Assembly (NCBI GenBank): GCA_963930645.1
Contig: OZ005648.1
Location: forward strand, 105,287,167-105,351,166
Length of the DNA stretch: 64,000 nt
Direction of reading: 5' to 3'
Source of the DNA: Salticus scenicus
Lineage: Eukaryota > Arthropoda > Arachnida > Araneae > Salticidae
In this document: piece after piece, positions 1 through 11,523 of the stretch
Layout of the letters: each line of letters starts with the position of its first letter
How positions within the stretch are numbered: position 1 is the first letter of the stretch
Notes under the pieces: model-generated
Databases searched by the model: none
What the model saw: only the letters and a program-made list of their open reading frames with translations
Told to the model about the DNA's origin: nothing
Made by a program: the position numbers and the translations under genes

Positions 1-147
1 CATACCTAATTTAATACTGTAAAGGAAATTTTAGGAAAGAATATATTTTATTTTCTTGCAAGAAAATATTTTTAGGCACTGGTAAATCTAACCATTTTTC
101 ACATTATTTCACCGTGTTTCTTTTTTTATATTTAAATTAAAAAATAA

Positions 148-178
<31 letters not shown>

Positions 179-710
179 TAAAAATATACTATCCGTATGC
201 TTTCCTGAAAAAAAAAAAAAAAAAGATAATTTTCTTTTTACAATTTTATTTTTGTTTAAAAGATAAATTATTTTGAAAACTAGCTTATTCATACTCTAAA
301 AATAACATTTTTGTTTCTATTGCTTCATTTTTTCTTCTTACGTTCTAAATTCTATAAAATTAAGCTAATAACAATGACATGTGAAAATGTTTCTGATGTA
401 CATCATACATTTAAACCCTTTAAAAATAGACATTCACATCGATTTCAAAGTATTCAATGCATACAATTTATGCGAGTGCAGAGTGTGCTATGAATAATTC
501 ACATGATACGAATAGTCGAAATCCACAGCAGCATTTTGCTGTCAACATATGAAATGCGATTATTAACAGCTACGATCATAATATTGCTCAGACCTTATTT
601 ACTACCATCCTGTTTAGACACCTTGAAATAACACGCACTTTTTCATTCTTTTTTATCTACTTTACAGTTATTACCCCCCCCCCTCCCCCAAAAAATAAAT
701 AAATAAAAAT

Positions 711-751
<41 letters not shown>

Positions 752-910
752 AAAGGCTTTAAATCTAGCGGTGTCCTACTACATTACGTAGATAATGTGT
801 AGGATTAACTGACTAGCAAATTTAAAGTTCTTTAGATCAATCGCCGTAAATTAATAAATTAGCCATAAAAGTCAACGGTTTTATCCCTAATTTCTTTGTC
901 TGATTCTGTG
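1..910. other. AT-rich gene-free stretch
   Basis: No exon, tRNA or element terminus is recognised. It holds A-rich tandem runs (AAAAT/AAAT units near 139-186), poly-A near 208-224, a C-rich run at about 673-689 and the AT microsatellite listed separately. A 60-codon open frame at 311-493 has no family signature and looks like chance. Confidence 0.6.
714..749. repeat. (AT)n microsatellite
   Basis: An uninterrupted alternating AT run of about 36 bp. Confidence 0.95.
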
Positions 911-918
911 GCCTACGA

Positions 919-1394
919 GCATGGGTCGTAGTCTCTGTCTTTTTTTAAGGAGATTTTCAAGGATGAGAAATTTTCACCTCTTTTGCCACTATTTTTCTTT
1001 CTTTCTTTCTTTCTTTCTTTCTCCTTTTTTTTTTTTTTTTTAAAGAGAGAAATGTTTACTGTGTTTTTAAAGTATGTATCGCAATAACCCTTGCACTGCA
1101 CCCAATACTGACGGCATCAATTGCCTGTATTTATAACTAATAACTGGCTAAGGGCTTAGTTGCCACACAGCTGGTGACATCATGAGTGAGAATTTAGTAA
1201 ACACTGGAAACGAGTTATCTCGTCAGTGGCGACGAGAAAATTAACAGGCATACGACTGACGAGATAATTCGTCAGTGGCAGGGAAATGGTTAAACAGTAT
1301 AAATATTATTGTATAAAAATAATGGTAGCAAAAATAGACATAAATTTTTCATTTCTCAACGTGTACTGAAAAAAGGGCGGAGACTACGACCTCT
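919..1394. mobile_element. hAT-like non-autonomous element
   Basis: The left end reads GGGTCGTAGTCTC and the right end reads GAGACTACGACCTCT, an inverted pair. The 8-bp direct repeat GCCTACGA abuts both ends (911-918 and 1395-1402). An 8-bp TSD is what hAT elements leave. The 476-bp interior has no transposase; it contains a TTTC microsatellite (about 996-1022), poly-T and short internal repeats of the CGTCAGTGGC type. A related element lies at 20,820-21,063, and a third end, reading GGAGACTATGACCCCTG, at about 2,179-2,196. Confidence 0.75.
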
Positions 1395-1448
1395 GCCTAC
1401 GAGACGTCTGTTCTCAGTGGTGCTTGTTGTGTGCATATCATTTGCCCG

Positions 1449-1790
1449 CAGCATCTAGCAATAGCCTCGTAAAATAGATGCCTTCCGCGTGGCTCGGAAA
1501 CTTTGCAACAGTTCAAGCAGTAGACAGCGCCATCTAGAACAGATGGCGCTCTTTTTTATTCAACAGTCACCAATAATTTTAAGAAGTGATATATGATATA
1601 TATAATCGACTTTTCTTTGATTCTATTTGATTCTTTTATGTATATCAAATCCTTTTCTTTTTAATTTGGTGGCTGTTGAATAAAGAAGTCACACAATCTG
1701 TACCAGGTGGCGCTGTCTACAGCCAAGTTTCCGAACCACGCGGAAGGCATCTGGTTTAGGAGGCTATGATCTAGCATAAATCGAGCATTT
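1449..1790. mobile_element. Foldback element with nested inverted repeats
   Basis: About 1,449-1,580 and 1,660-1,790 are inverted copies. The outer arm shares GATGCCTTCCGCGTGG with its reverse complement at about 1,735-1,752, then GTAGACAGCGCCA. The inner arm, TTATTCAACAG...CACCAATAATTTTAAG, pairs with GGTGGCTGTTGAATAA. The inner arm resembles the element at 3,556-3,721, so a hairpin element may have inserted into, or been captured by, a larger one. No coding capacity. TSD not resolved. Confidence 0.65.
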
Positions 1791-1881
1791 TCTAGAATAT
1801 CGATTGGACTCCGTTGTTCGACATACATTGTATTAAGTTACCGGGTTTTTGAATACCAATTGTAACAATGTACTATTTTAA

Positions 1882-2103
1882 CCCCTTAACGCGCGGTGTC
1901 CTCGCCACGAGGACGCAAAATTTAAGATCCAGCTGCAAAAATTCATCCCGGAAATATTTTAGCAAAAGTTCACGTTTATAACATATCAGAAAAGGCCGGT
2001 TTTTTAAACCTTAAAACTTAAAATTTCATTTAGTTTAATTTAGTTCATGAATTCCGGTGGCAGTATAATTTAAATGTTTCAAATTGTCTTGCGCCGCAAA
2101 GGG
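1882..2103. mobile_element. piggyBac-like MITE (TTAA-flanked)
   Basis: A 222-bp unit is bounded by TTAA on both sides (1,878-1,881 and 2,104-2,107). Its termini are CCCCTTAACGCGC on the left and, on the reverse strand of the right end, CCCTTTGCGGCGC. TTAA target duplication and CCC-starting ends are piggyBac hallmarks. No transposase inside. Confidence 0.65.
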
Positions 2104-2376
2104 TTAAAAATACAATAAGTATTTCTCTAAGAAAAGAGGCGAAATTTTCTTATCCTTGAAAATGTCCTGGTAAAAGGTGGAGACTATGACCCCTGCTGGT
2201 AATAATCTACTATTGTTTTAGTATGTCTTTTATAAATAGTTACCCCATCCTAAAGCGTTTGCTTGATGCTTTATACTAAATTGATGCATACAAATTCAGC
2301 AATAATGTAAATCAAAAATATGTATAACAAGATTAACCCAAAAAATTAGCGGTAAATCTTGGGGAAAGTTATTTAA

Positions 2377-2678
2377 TACTTTCGCGACCGCATGTTTCTG
2401 TTTGTTTTACAGTAAGGTCTGCCTGCGGGCGTTGATCTCCGAAGTTACAATATTTCAGATTAAAATTTTCTGTATTCACATTTACATTAAAAATGGATAT
2501 ACATTATAATTATGTTCTTCCTAATCAAAATATTTGTATCCATAATAATTTCATTGTAAATATACGAATATTGGTTGTATACTTAAGAAATAAAGGCATG
2601 CAAATTGCGAAAGAAAAGCCCGCTGGCGGAGTTACAGATTTTCAAATGACGTGAATCTACGTCAGTGGTCGCGAAGTA
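2377..2678. mobile_element. piggyBac-like MITE, TTTCGCGACC family
   Basis: TTAA flanks at 2,373-2,376 and 2,679-2,682. The left end is TACTTTCGCGACCGC and the right end, reversed, is TACTTCGCGACCACTGACG. Related copies lie at about 5,370-5,624, 19,964-20,267 and 49,383-49,703. Non-coding. Confidence 0.7.
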
Positions 2679-2682
2679 TTAA

Positions 2683-3105
2683 TATTTAAGAAAATGAGTT
2701 ATTTTATTCTTCTTTGAACACTAAGTCCCGCTTTCAGCCGTTCCTATAAAGTGCTACGTTATTTAACAAAATCACTTATCCTTGATTAAATAATTCAAAA
2801 TTTGTTCTTAACAACTGGTAAATGACTTTACAGTAAATGATTTTGGTAATTTCTTTTTTTGCTGATACAAAGTAATTAGTCAAACACGAATGCACCAAAT
2901 ATTTTTTATTTTAAGTGATGTATTGTTTCAGATAAAATATGTGGAGTTCATTTCTTTTGGAATATGGAATATCATCACAATCTTCTGCCTGCAATGCATT
3001 AGTTTTACAAAAATAGGTTAAAATGTGTATTAAAAATCGGAACTTTACTTAGAAAATCATTAGAATCACGAAAAAAAAAAAAAGGAAACTGTAAAATTTT
3101 TACTG
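2683..3105. other. Gene-free AT-rich spacer
   Basis: No recognisable gene, RNA or element end. Confidence 0.5.
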
Positions 3106-3888
3106 TAGGTATTTGGATTTCTGTTATTGATGATACAAATGATAACAGGTGTCGATCCTTAATGATAATAAGAAAGGAAAATGCATTGTAACTCGAAAAT
3201 TAGTGCTAAGAATGAGCTGTCAATTTGAAAATACATGTTTTTTTATTATGTTTATTCGTGAAGATATTAATGTTGGTCAAAATTCATAATTTTTTGAAAT
3301 ATGAATTTATAGATAATTTTTCATAATTAAAAATGTGTTTTTTAATCAAAAATATGCTTGGATTATGTTTGAGTAATCTCCTTCTAACGCATAAAAAAAA
3401 AAAAAAAAAAAAAAAAAGAATAACTTTTGTGGAAGATCTGAAATAAAATTTGTCAGATCCATTTAATATTAGTATTCTCAGATTTTCACTTCTTAAAACT
3501 CTATGAGAAATTGAGAAATATAAAATCTATACCATTTTCCGAGATTATTTGATCCATGTTGCCAAATTTAGGGACTTTTTTATCCAATAACGACCAATAA
3601 TTTTAAGGAGTGGTATTTGATATACGTAATAGACTATTAATCGTGGAAAGGATTAAGCAACCCTTAAAATTAAAATTTAATGGTGGATATTGAATAAAAT
3701 AAGTAATTTGACAACACTAGATTTGATCCAAATAACTCAAAAAAATGTGAGAAATGGGAGTTGCTATTGAAAAAAAGGAATTTGATGCCACTTTTAATAT
3801 GTAGACGGACCATTAAGAGAAATCTTAGTACACCATTATAAACTACATGTTATTACTAATCGATTAGTACCCCTTTTTTTTATGAATG
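3106..3888 (+). mobile_element. TACAGTC-family element, copy i (interrupted)
   Basis: Shares blocks with the copies at 6,270-6,590, 22,300-23,092 and 50,373-51,009: a CATAATTTTTTGAAATATGA block, then TTTTAATATGTAGACG, then an ATCGATTAG block. Its own terminal GGCTGACTGTA is missing because an inverted copy begins at 3,889. A hAT-like insertion at 3,556-3,721 splits it. The 5' limit is approximate. Superfamily uncertain; the TA-TACAGTC terminus suggests Tc1/mariner. Confidence 0.5.
3556..3721. mobile_element. Short hAT-like MITE with 8-bp TSD
   Basis: The 8-bp repeat TTTGATCC lies at 3,548-3,555 and 3,722-3,729. The ends are inverted: TGTTGCCAAATT on the left and AATTTGACAACA on the right, followed by similar ACTTTTTTATCCAATA / TATTGAATAAAATAAGT blocks. 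Removing 3,556-3,729 restores the continuity of the surrounding TACAGTC-family element. Confidence 0.65.
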
Positions 3889-4335
3889 TACAGTCAGCCA
3901 AAAAAAAAAAAAAAAAAAAAAAACGCCACCCCTCCCCCCACCTAAATTATCGTAGAAACATGTGGTTGGTACCAATCGATTTGTAATAACGTCTAGTTTA
4001 TAATGATATACTTAGATTTTGCTTAAGGGGTTGTCTACATATCTTCCAAAATAATTATGATATTCAAATTCTGTTTTTTTTTATATGATAGAATGAAGAG
4101 ACCCAAACATATTCCATGCATATTTTTGATAATTTTTTTTTTGAAATATGAAAATTATTAATAATTTCATATTTGAAAAAATTATGAATTATGACCTATG
4201 ATAATTTTTGCATAAATAGAACGGGCATCATCAAAAACATGGGTTTCCGAATTTAGAGCTCCTTTTTAACATTATTTTTTGAGTTACAGTGATATTTCAT
4301 TTTTTACTGTTGTTAGGGGGCCGTCACTTATAATA
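3889..4335 (-). mobile_element. TACAGTC-family element, copy ii (inverted)
   Basis: Begins TACAGTCAGCC followed by a long poly-A and a C-rich stretch. It reads as the reverse complement of the 6,270-6,590 copy (ATCGTAGAAACATG, CAATCGATTTGTAATAACGTCTA, CTTAAGGGGTTGTCTACAT, in pieces). It ends near GTTAGGGGGCCGTC. It sits head-to-head with copy i. Confidence 0.55.
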
Positions 4336-5369
4336 ATTTGTATCCTCTGTGAATAAATAACTGTATATATTTTGACGAAAAATTATTTTAATTTACCTTA
4401 ATGTTATTCTAATTGTTTTCAAAGCAACATTTCCATGTTTATGATACAAATTGGATGATTTTTTTAAAATTATCGCAATGCAAGCGAGAGATTGTGAAAA
4501 CATACCACAAGAAATGAAGCTCCGTCTCTATATTGCGGAAACAATATAGAGGCGTATATTCTGTATTCGTATATGACTCTCTATGTGACGCTGGTATGCA
4601 TAAATGTCAATGGCATTTACTACATCGAATGCTGAAGACAAAATTTAAATGATTTAAATGGAAGTATGTAAAATAATTTTGTTTTATAATGTAAAGTTGT
4701 AGAAAAACTGTGTAAAGGCGTGGCTTCCGTTGCAAAGAGGTTTATACTCGATTCTGAAATGTTAAGTCTTTGTTCTTAAATATTACATAACCTTTCCCAG
4801 TTTCTCACTGCTAAAATTCTATTTTGTCCCTTTTGTCTTTTGTTTTTAACTTGAATATTCTACGATTCGTGCACCTCAAGTTAAGTATCATGACGGTAAA
4901 AAAACGAGGTAAGACGAGGACTATTATTTGAAAGAGCAATACGCAGTGAACAATACTTTTGTTTTTTCCTTTTTTTAAATTAATATAATTGATTTTTATT
5001 AATTTTTATCAGATTTTTTAAAACAAATTTTCTGTTTTAATCTTGTTGTGATATTTTCGCATTCGCTTACCCTACCGTTTATGCTATTTAAATTTTATCG
5101 CATGACGTAACATGATAAAATATAAAATTTTTATTAAATGTTTTTTTAATACTGAATAATAAAGTGGTTTTTTTTTTTTTAAGTTTTTAATATCTATTAT
5201 TGAAACAAAGCGCAATATTATTTATTTTCTATTATTCTAATCACGGCGTAAAACTGACGTCACATTTATCACGGAAAAGGAATTTAAAACAAAATAATAT
5301 GTCTTATTACTTTTAAAGATATAGATTTTACACATTTAAAATTAAGAATTCAAGTACAGTAGACGACTG
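4336..5369. other. Gene-free stretch
   Basis: No coding or element signature recognised. A small perfect hairpin lies at 4,526-4,551: arms CTCTATATTG and CAATATAGAG around a 6-nt loop. Confidence 0.5.
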
Positions 5370-5624
5370 CAGAACGGGGAATACTCGTTCTAGGCAATAG
5401 TAAACCGTTTTTTCTATATCCATATTTCTTTTCATATGGATATACATAATAATTATACTCTTTCTAGTGAAATTATTTGTATTCATACTATTTTGTTTAT
5501 ATATATATGAATATAAGGAATATTCTTAAATAATATCGTAACACACAAATTGTGAAAGAAACGCCCACTGAAGGAGTTACAGATTTCAAAATGACGTGAA
5601 ACTACGTCAGTGGTCGCGAAAATG
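5370..5624. mobile_element. piggyBac-like MITE, left end degraded
   Basis: The right end GTCAGTGGTCGCGAAAATG is followed by TTAA at 5,625-5,628 and matches the element at 2,377-2,678, including the preceding ATGACGTGAA block. The left TTAA terminus could not be located, so the start is approximate. Confidence 0.5.
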
Positions 5625-6269
5625 TTAAATATCCTTTCTCAGATTTTAGTTTAAATCTTGTTATCTATATTTTTGTATATTATCTATTGTTGGTTTGTAC
5701 GCATAAAATTAAATGTAAATCTTTATAGTAGCACTTTCATGGGAGGCTTACTGTATAAAATAAAAATATACCCAACAAGAAGTAGATAATAATTGTTAGT
5801 AAGTAGATATTTATTGTTTTTATATGCATTTTTTGTATATGTATTATATATATATATATTATTATTATATATGTATTTTAACTTAGACTTTTGTCTCTTA
5901 AATAAAACAGTTTTTGCTTTTAAGAAGTAGATAATTCTTTTTCTTATTTTTTTTTTTTTTTTTTTTTTTTAACCGGTATTAGCATTATTACTATTGTTCT
6001 TTTACCTTGGTATCTAGATTTTTGTAATTCAACATTGTAGGGTTCATACGATTCAAACTATTTAATTTTCTTTATATGAAGTGTTGTATGTAACTATTCA
6101 ATGTTTAATAAATTGAAACCAATAAAAATCTTTTAATTCATAAGCTAACATAGAAATTTCTGCGAACTTGAATCGTTTCTTATTTTATAACTAACATTTC
6201 TGAACTTTTTTTCCGGTGTCAAATTTAATAAATAATGTATATTGGGTGGTAGATCACGATTTATTTTTT
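5625..6269. other. AT-rich spacer with TA and poly-T runs
   Basis: TA-rich microsatellite at about 5,840-5,870 and a poly-T run near 5,946-5,970. Nothing else is recognised. Confidence 0.5.
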
Positions 6270-6590
6270 CTAAATGTATAGACGGTCCCCTAACACATTT
6301 TCACGTATAACTCTATTTAGAATTGATTTAAAGTATATAAAGAGGTACGTTTTCCGAACTGCCTTGATCTCAGAAATCTGAATATGAGGTCAATAATAGG
6401 GGTCGTTATTGAAAAAAATGAAGTTTATACGTGTTTTAATATGTAGATGACCCCTTAAGCAAAACCTAACTACACCATTAAAAACCAGACGTTATTACAG
6501 ATCGATAGGTACCAGCCGCATGTTTCTACGATAATTTACGGCGAAATTAGGTGGGGGGGGCGTTTTTTTTTTTTTTTTTGGCTGACTGTA
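6270..6590 (+). mobile_element. TACAGTC-family element, copy iii
   Basis: Starts near TAGACGGTCCCCTAACACA and ends GGCTGACTGTA at 6,590 after a G-run and poly-T. Near-identical in layout to the reverse complement of copy ii. Non-coding. Confidence 0.6.
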
Positions 6591-6675
6591 CAAACAATAC
6601 AGAAATATACCTTTATAAACTTACCACTTGCTTGTATTCCTTTACCTTCATCTATTGGGCACATTTTATACTACT

Positions 6676-6785
6676 ACCCTAACAACACACTTGTCCACAG
6701 AACATCCTAAAGAGGTCCATGGGACTTTCCTTTTATCCACAGGTTATCTTGAGGATCCCTTTCGGAGAAGATGTGTTGTTAGGGT
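6676..6785. mobile_element. 110-bp MITE with perfect 14-bp TIRs
   Basis: ACCCTAACAACACA at 6,676-6,689 is matched by its exact reverse complement TGTGTTGTTAGGGT at 6,772-6,785. TA-type dinucleotides flank it (CT-ACC and GGGT-AC). The interior is unrelated to the surroundings and more GC-rich. Superfamily unknown. Confidence 0.7.
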
Positions 6786-8279
6786 ACAAGTCGTTTCTTC
6801 CCCTTAATTTTCGTCTTAATTTCCCCATCCCTATAAATTTGAAAGGTCTGTTCTTATTTATAATCTAAATATACCATAGACGTATTGTTATTTTATTGTA
6901 CAATTAGACCCCCTTTGCCGCAAAATAAATTATCAACATTTATGGCATTAAATTTTTTCAACGTATTAAATTTAAGCAGATGATTTCCTCCACATTTTAG
7001 TAGCTGTACATTGTATAGATAGGTCGAACTTATCACACAGTTCTGCATGAGATCATCATTCACATTGCTAGGAAATGAGTGGTATATAGTTTTTCAGTAT
7101 TTTAAAAACAAAATGAAATAGTTAAACAATAAGTTCTGATTTTGGAAGAAGATGAAGATAAGAATTATCATCTTACTAAATACAAAGTGTCTCTAAACCA
7201 TAAAAAATAACTAAATTAATTAGTTAATTAATAAAATCAACAAGAAAACAATTTATGGCAAAAGCTGAGTTCCACATATTGGAGGTGTATGTAGTAGTAT
7301 TGGAAAGAAATCATATTTCGAAGTGTTTCCAAGTTCTTTAAATGTTACAAAATATTTAGTCTCTCAGTAATCCGTTTTGTGGTAACTCATGTGGAACATA
7401 ATTATTAAATGATGCATAAAGTCATCTCCGAAATCGGGCACGATATTTTTCATATGCCCAATACATTAATCGCTGGATGACAGTATTTCGATTTCTTGAA
7501 AAGAATTTAGTTTAGAACTATAGGTATAGTATTCAAATCGTTAATCTTTGATTTTTGTATTAAAATGTTAAGTATGCTCTAAATGTGACCATTAATTTCA
7601 GAAAAAAATTCGCGATCAAGTTTAATGACCATAAGGCACCTTTTCATATACATTTTTGTTTTAATGAATTACGTGAATTGTTATAAAGAGAAAAAAAAGT
7701 AGCTAGTTATCTTTTTAATAATAAAACCCTAAGTTTCCTCAATATAAAGCTGGAAATGTAGTCATACCTAAAACAATGTACTTTTATAAAGAAAGTAAAC
7801 TTTTATTGATGGTTTCGATGAGAGCACTTGGACCAAATAAATTAAGGGGAAAAAAGGATATTTTAACGGAAAAATTTACACCAAAATCACAGCAATGCAC
7901 TGACATAAAGATAATAAAACTTTATCCATGACTTGCATTATTCTGGAAGATTCGTTAATTCTTTCAATTAATAAACTTTAATATGCCAGAGGAAAATAAT
8001 ACTAATAAATTAAATATATAGAATTCAACTACATCACGAGAAATTAGTAATATAAATAGATAAAGAGACACGCGGTTTTAAAATTTGAACTGAAGGATTA
8101 CGGTGCCATTTTTAATTTCTTGGAGATATTTGGACTTCAAAACATATAAATATCACAATTTAAAACATGAAGTCATTTGCTTTAAATATCATACAAACCA
8201 ATGTTCAGTAATTTGAACTGGCAAGGATAAGCAAGTATATGTGTAAAATTTGAGCCCTAAGCAGGAGTAAACCGACTAG
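6786..8279. other. Gene-free stretch before the duplication
   Basis: AT-rich sequence with no exon, RNA gene or element terminus that I can support. Confidence 0.5.
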
Positions 8280-8814
8280 TGTATATGTAACATTAGGTAA
8301 TCTTCTTAAGGAACAAACTGTACCGTTTTATTTTACGTTAAATAAATTTAGGAAAATGGAAAGTAAAATTCAACATGTTGCAAACAAATTAAGACATTAC
8401 TTTTATCAGAAAAACGACACTGTTTTATTGTGTTAAAATAAACTGATTATATCTTTTTAAATTCTTAATTTGATTTAATGTAAAATAAAACTGTATAATT
8501 TGTCTCCTGAGAAGAATTACCTTATATTATACATGAAGTATTTTCTAAGATACATTTAGTCGAATTTTCTTGAGAACTTTTGTTACAGAATTGGAGAAAA
8601 TATCCATGGAAAAATCATTTTTTTTAAAGTTACATGATTATACACTAAACCAAAAAAAAGTTCCATTGCATTAGTATAAAATATTTTATGCTGATTTTAA
8701 TTCAAAAAGATAGTTTAAGCAATTAAAACTTTGTTATTTAATTTATCGTTTATTATATTTCCAACAATTTCCATCAAGCCATAAATCATTACTTTTTCTT
8801 CCAATATTATATTA

Positions 8815-9170
8815 GTAGTTGTCTTTCTTTATGCCATAAAATGGCAACACGTAATTTGAACATCAATATCAGGCAAATATAAACATGATAAATTACGGAT
8901 CTATATCGTTGTGTGGCATCATTATCCAATGGATAATATCTTTCAACGCTTTTGCATGTGCCATAAATATTCTTATCTATTAAGCAATATGAAATGACAT
9001 CAATCATTCATGTAAATTGTTCAATAATGATATGGCGCTTACAGCACTTGTTGCAATGTTTGCTTGGAACCAAAATCATGATATGTCATTTGTCATATCA
9101 TACAAACGCAAGAGTAATTAATAACAGAATAATATAATATGAAAGCTTATGTCATGTTCCGTATTATTGG
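8815..9170. promoter_or_regulatory. Strongly conserved non-coding block (candidate enhancer), copy 1
   Basis: Compared with copy 2 (24,377-24,583 plus 28,796-28,955), this stretch shows roughly one change per 20 bases over about 250 bp, far fewer than the surrounding duplicated DNA. Visible sub-blocks include ATTATCCAATGGATAATATC, TTTTGCATGTGCCATAAATA, GACATCAATCATTCATGTA and CACTTGTTGCAATGTTTGC. There is no conserved reading frame: the 66-codon minus-strand frame at 8,807-9,007 is broken by indels in copy 2. Regulatory function is inferred only from conservation. Confidence 0.4.
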
Positions 9171-9326
9171 AGATTCCTTTAAATAATTAGGGGCGGAACT
9201 GGCAAATTTAAAAAACATTTCGTACATTGTATAAAGTTAACACAAACTTTAAATATGCATCATATACCATTATGTATTAAAAAATTACACACGGACATTT
9301 TCTTATATTTTCGCTCAAAATAGGTA

Positions 9327-9357
<31 letters not shown>
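9327..9357. repeat. (AAT)n microsatellite
   Basis: About ten AAT units in a row. Confidence 0.9.
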
Positions 9358-10114
9358 TTTTAAACAATAATGGTAACAAACTATTATTTATTCACTTATT
9401 TTATTCAAAATGAATGAAATTAATAACTATCAGCATTTTAATTTACAAGCCGATGCCTATAACTATAGACTTCTCTATCTATTTTCCTCTCAACCCAATC
9501 GACCAAAGTTTTTCTGGACATTCTAATAGCAAAGAAAACTATATCGAAACAATACAGTGTTCGAAGAAATGCTAAGACCAAGTGAAATACGTTATTATTT
9601 TTTACACTGCGTATTTGATTTTTTTTTTTTTTTTTTTTTTTTTTTGTTTAAACTTAATTCATAAAATAACAGTATTAATTATACGTATAAAAATATTACG
9701 GAAAATTCAGTTATTACTTTTTGATTAAAATTTAATTTTTGTTTTTATAATACGCTGCAACCTGTATAAGAAAATAAGAAGGCCAAGCTCGCTTTTGAAG
9801 CTTTTCAAAACATTGTTCAAAGAAAATTTAGAAAGTTACTTTAAAAATTTCTTTTCCGTAAAAGGGAGTATTGAAATAAAAAGAAGATATTAGAAAAATA
9901 AAATAAAATAAAATAAAAGTCTAAAATATCGATGGTTTAATGTTTAGTGACATGAAAAACCCTTTGGTGTTCAAGAAGCATAATAAAATATTTTTATAAA
10001 AGTCAGGGTAAGGAGTTTAAGAAAATCCTTAAGAACTTTCCATTTTTTCCCCCATAAAATACAGTAACAGTTACATAGAGCATTAGAGTGCAATTTTATA
10101 TTTTAGATTTAAAA

Positions 10115-11523
10115 TAATCTGGTGAGTCACTCACATGACTTTCTCTTACCCTGAAATTTAATACTATAAATACAGGTTGGAGATTAAGAGGTAAGATAAC
10201 GAGTACTGTTATGTAAACCTATGTGTTAAACAATTCAAATTAGGCTTCGGAAGTGTTTTACATGATAATTAGTTCTGGGTGAGGAGGCGGTACCCCCCCC
10301 CCCCCTCAACCTACCGTTTCATTAATGCACCTACATTTACATAGAATTTAATTCTGTTATTAAAATTAAAATTTACTTAAAATTATACAGAGAATTTTCA
10401 CACGCAACATTCATTGAAACTTATCAATCTTGATCAAACATTTCCAGCAAAAAACTTATATTAACTTCAAAATACAACATTTGGATCTCCTAAAATTATT
10501 CGTTTTTAAGTTATTCTAAGAGACACAGACAAAGATCAAACATTAAAAAACTCGACTACGGTAATCAGGAAGCCTCAAAACGTGTAAATAAACAAAAACA
10601 AGCGATGAATATTTAGCTTAAAACATACATTATTTACCATATCTCTATGAGGAATTTATTTCAATTCTCGAACAGCTTTCCTGGAAATGGTAAAATATTA
10701 TTAGTAAAGCACATCCACTAACAACAAAAAACTAGTGAGTTGTGGTCACCACATGATTTTCTTCTATATTTTCCTATACAAATTCACCCAGTAAAAATAA
10801 TTTTTTTTTTAATTATTATTTAAAAAAAAATATCTTCCATGATAATGCATACAATTTCCATATTAGAAAAGTAGTATAACACTCAAAATTTAAAAAAAAA
10901 AATCTAATTTATTCTCAATATTACATTTAAAAAAAATAATCATTAAAAATGAAAAAAATCGATAACTTTATTTTAAATTATCGCAGATCGACAGTTCAAC
11001 CATTCGTTTTAAAGATATTGGCGATCTCTTTTGAAATATACCCATCAGGAAAATTTACTCCCCTAGAGGGGGAAGTGGGGGGAGGCGAGGTTCCTATATA
11101 CACAAAATTCTTTTCCCGGTTGACTATCTCTATTACAAAAAATATATATTCGTTTCATTTTGTTTAGTGCAGCCTACAGATGTTAAACTCTACTTACCTG
11201 CAATTTCCCCCATAGACGTAATGTGTTTTAATACTTTTGAGTGTTTCTGTACACGAAACTTTGCTTCATGTCAACGAAAAGCTTAGTGTAGCATCCCTAT
11301 ATGATACACATTTAGCATACCGAGTTTGGAATTTCTGCTACTATTTGTTCTTGAGATATGCTGATAACATACACACAGACAGACAGACACACAGACCATT
11401 CGCTAAAAACATGATTTTCGTTTTCAAGGAACCCCAGAACAAATAAATATAACAAAAACTCACGTTCGAAAATTTGACCTTGAAACAATACTTTCTCTAC
11501 CCTTTGGGTATGAGAAAGTAAAA
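10115..11523 (+). mobile_element. GAGAAAGTAAAA-ended retroelement-like repeat, full copy
   Basis: Starts near AATAATCTGGTGAGTCACTC and ends GGGTATGAGAAAGTAAAA. Contains a C-run (about 10,291-10,304), a GGGGGAAGTGGGGGGAGGCG block, GTAGCATCCCTATATGATAC, ACAGACAGACAGACACACAG and a CTCACGTTCGAAAATTTGAC block near the 3' end. The same layout recurs at 25,520-25,700, 26,795-27,150, 30,000-32,200, 36,990-37,545, 37,860-38,218 and 38,560-39,220. No reverse transcriptase is visible. The GA(C/T)-rich tail followed by GAGAAAGT looks like the 3' region of arthropod non-LTR elements (inference). Confidence 0.55.
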
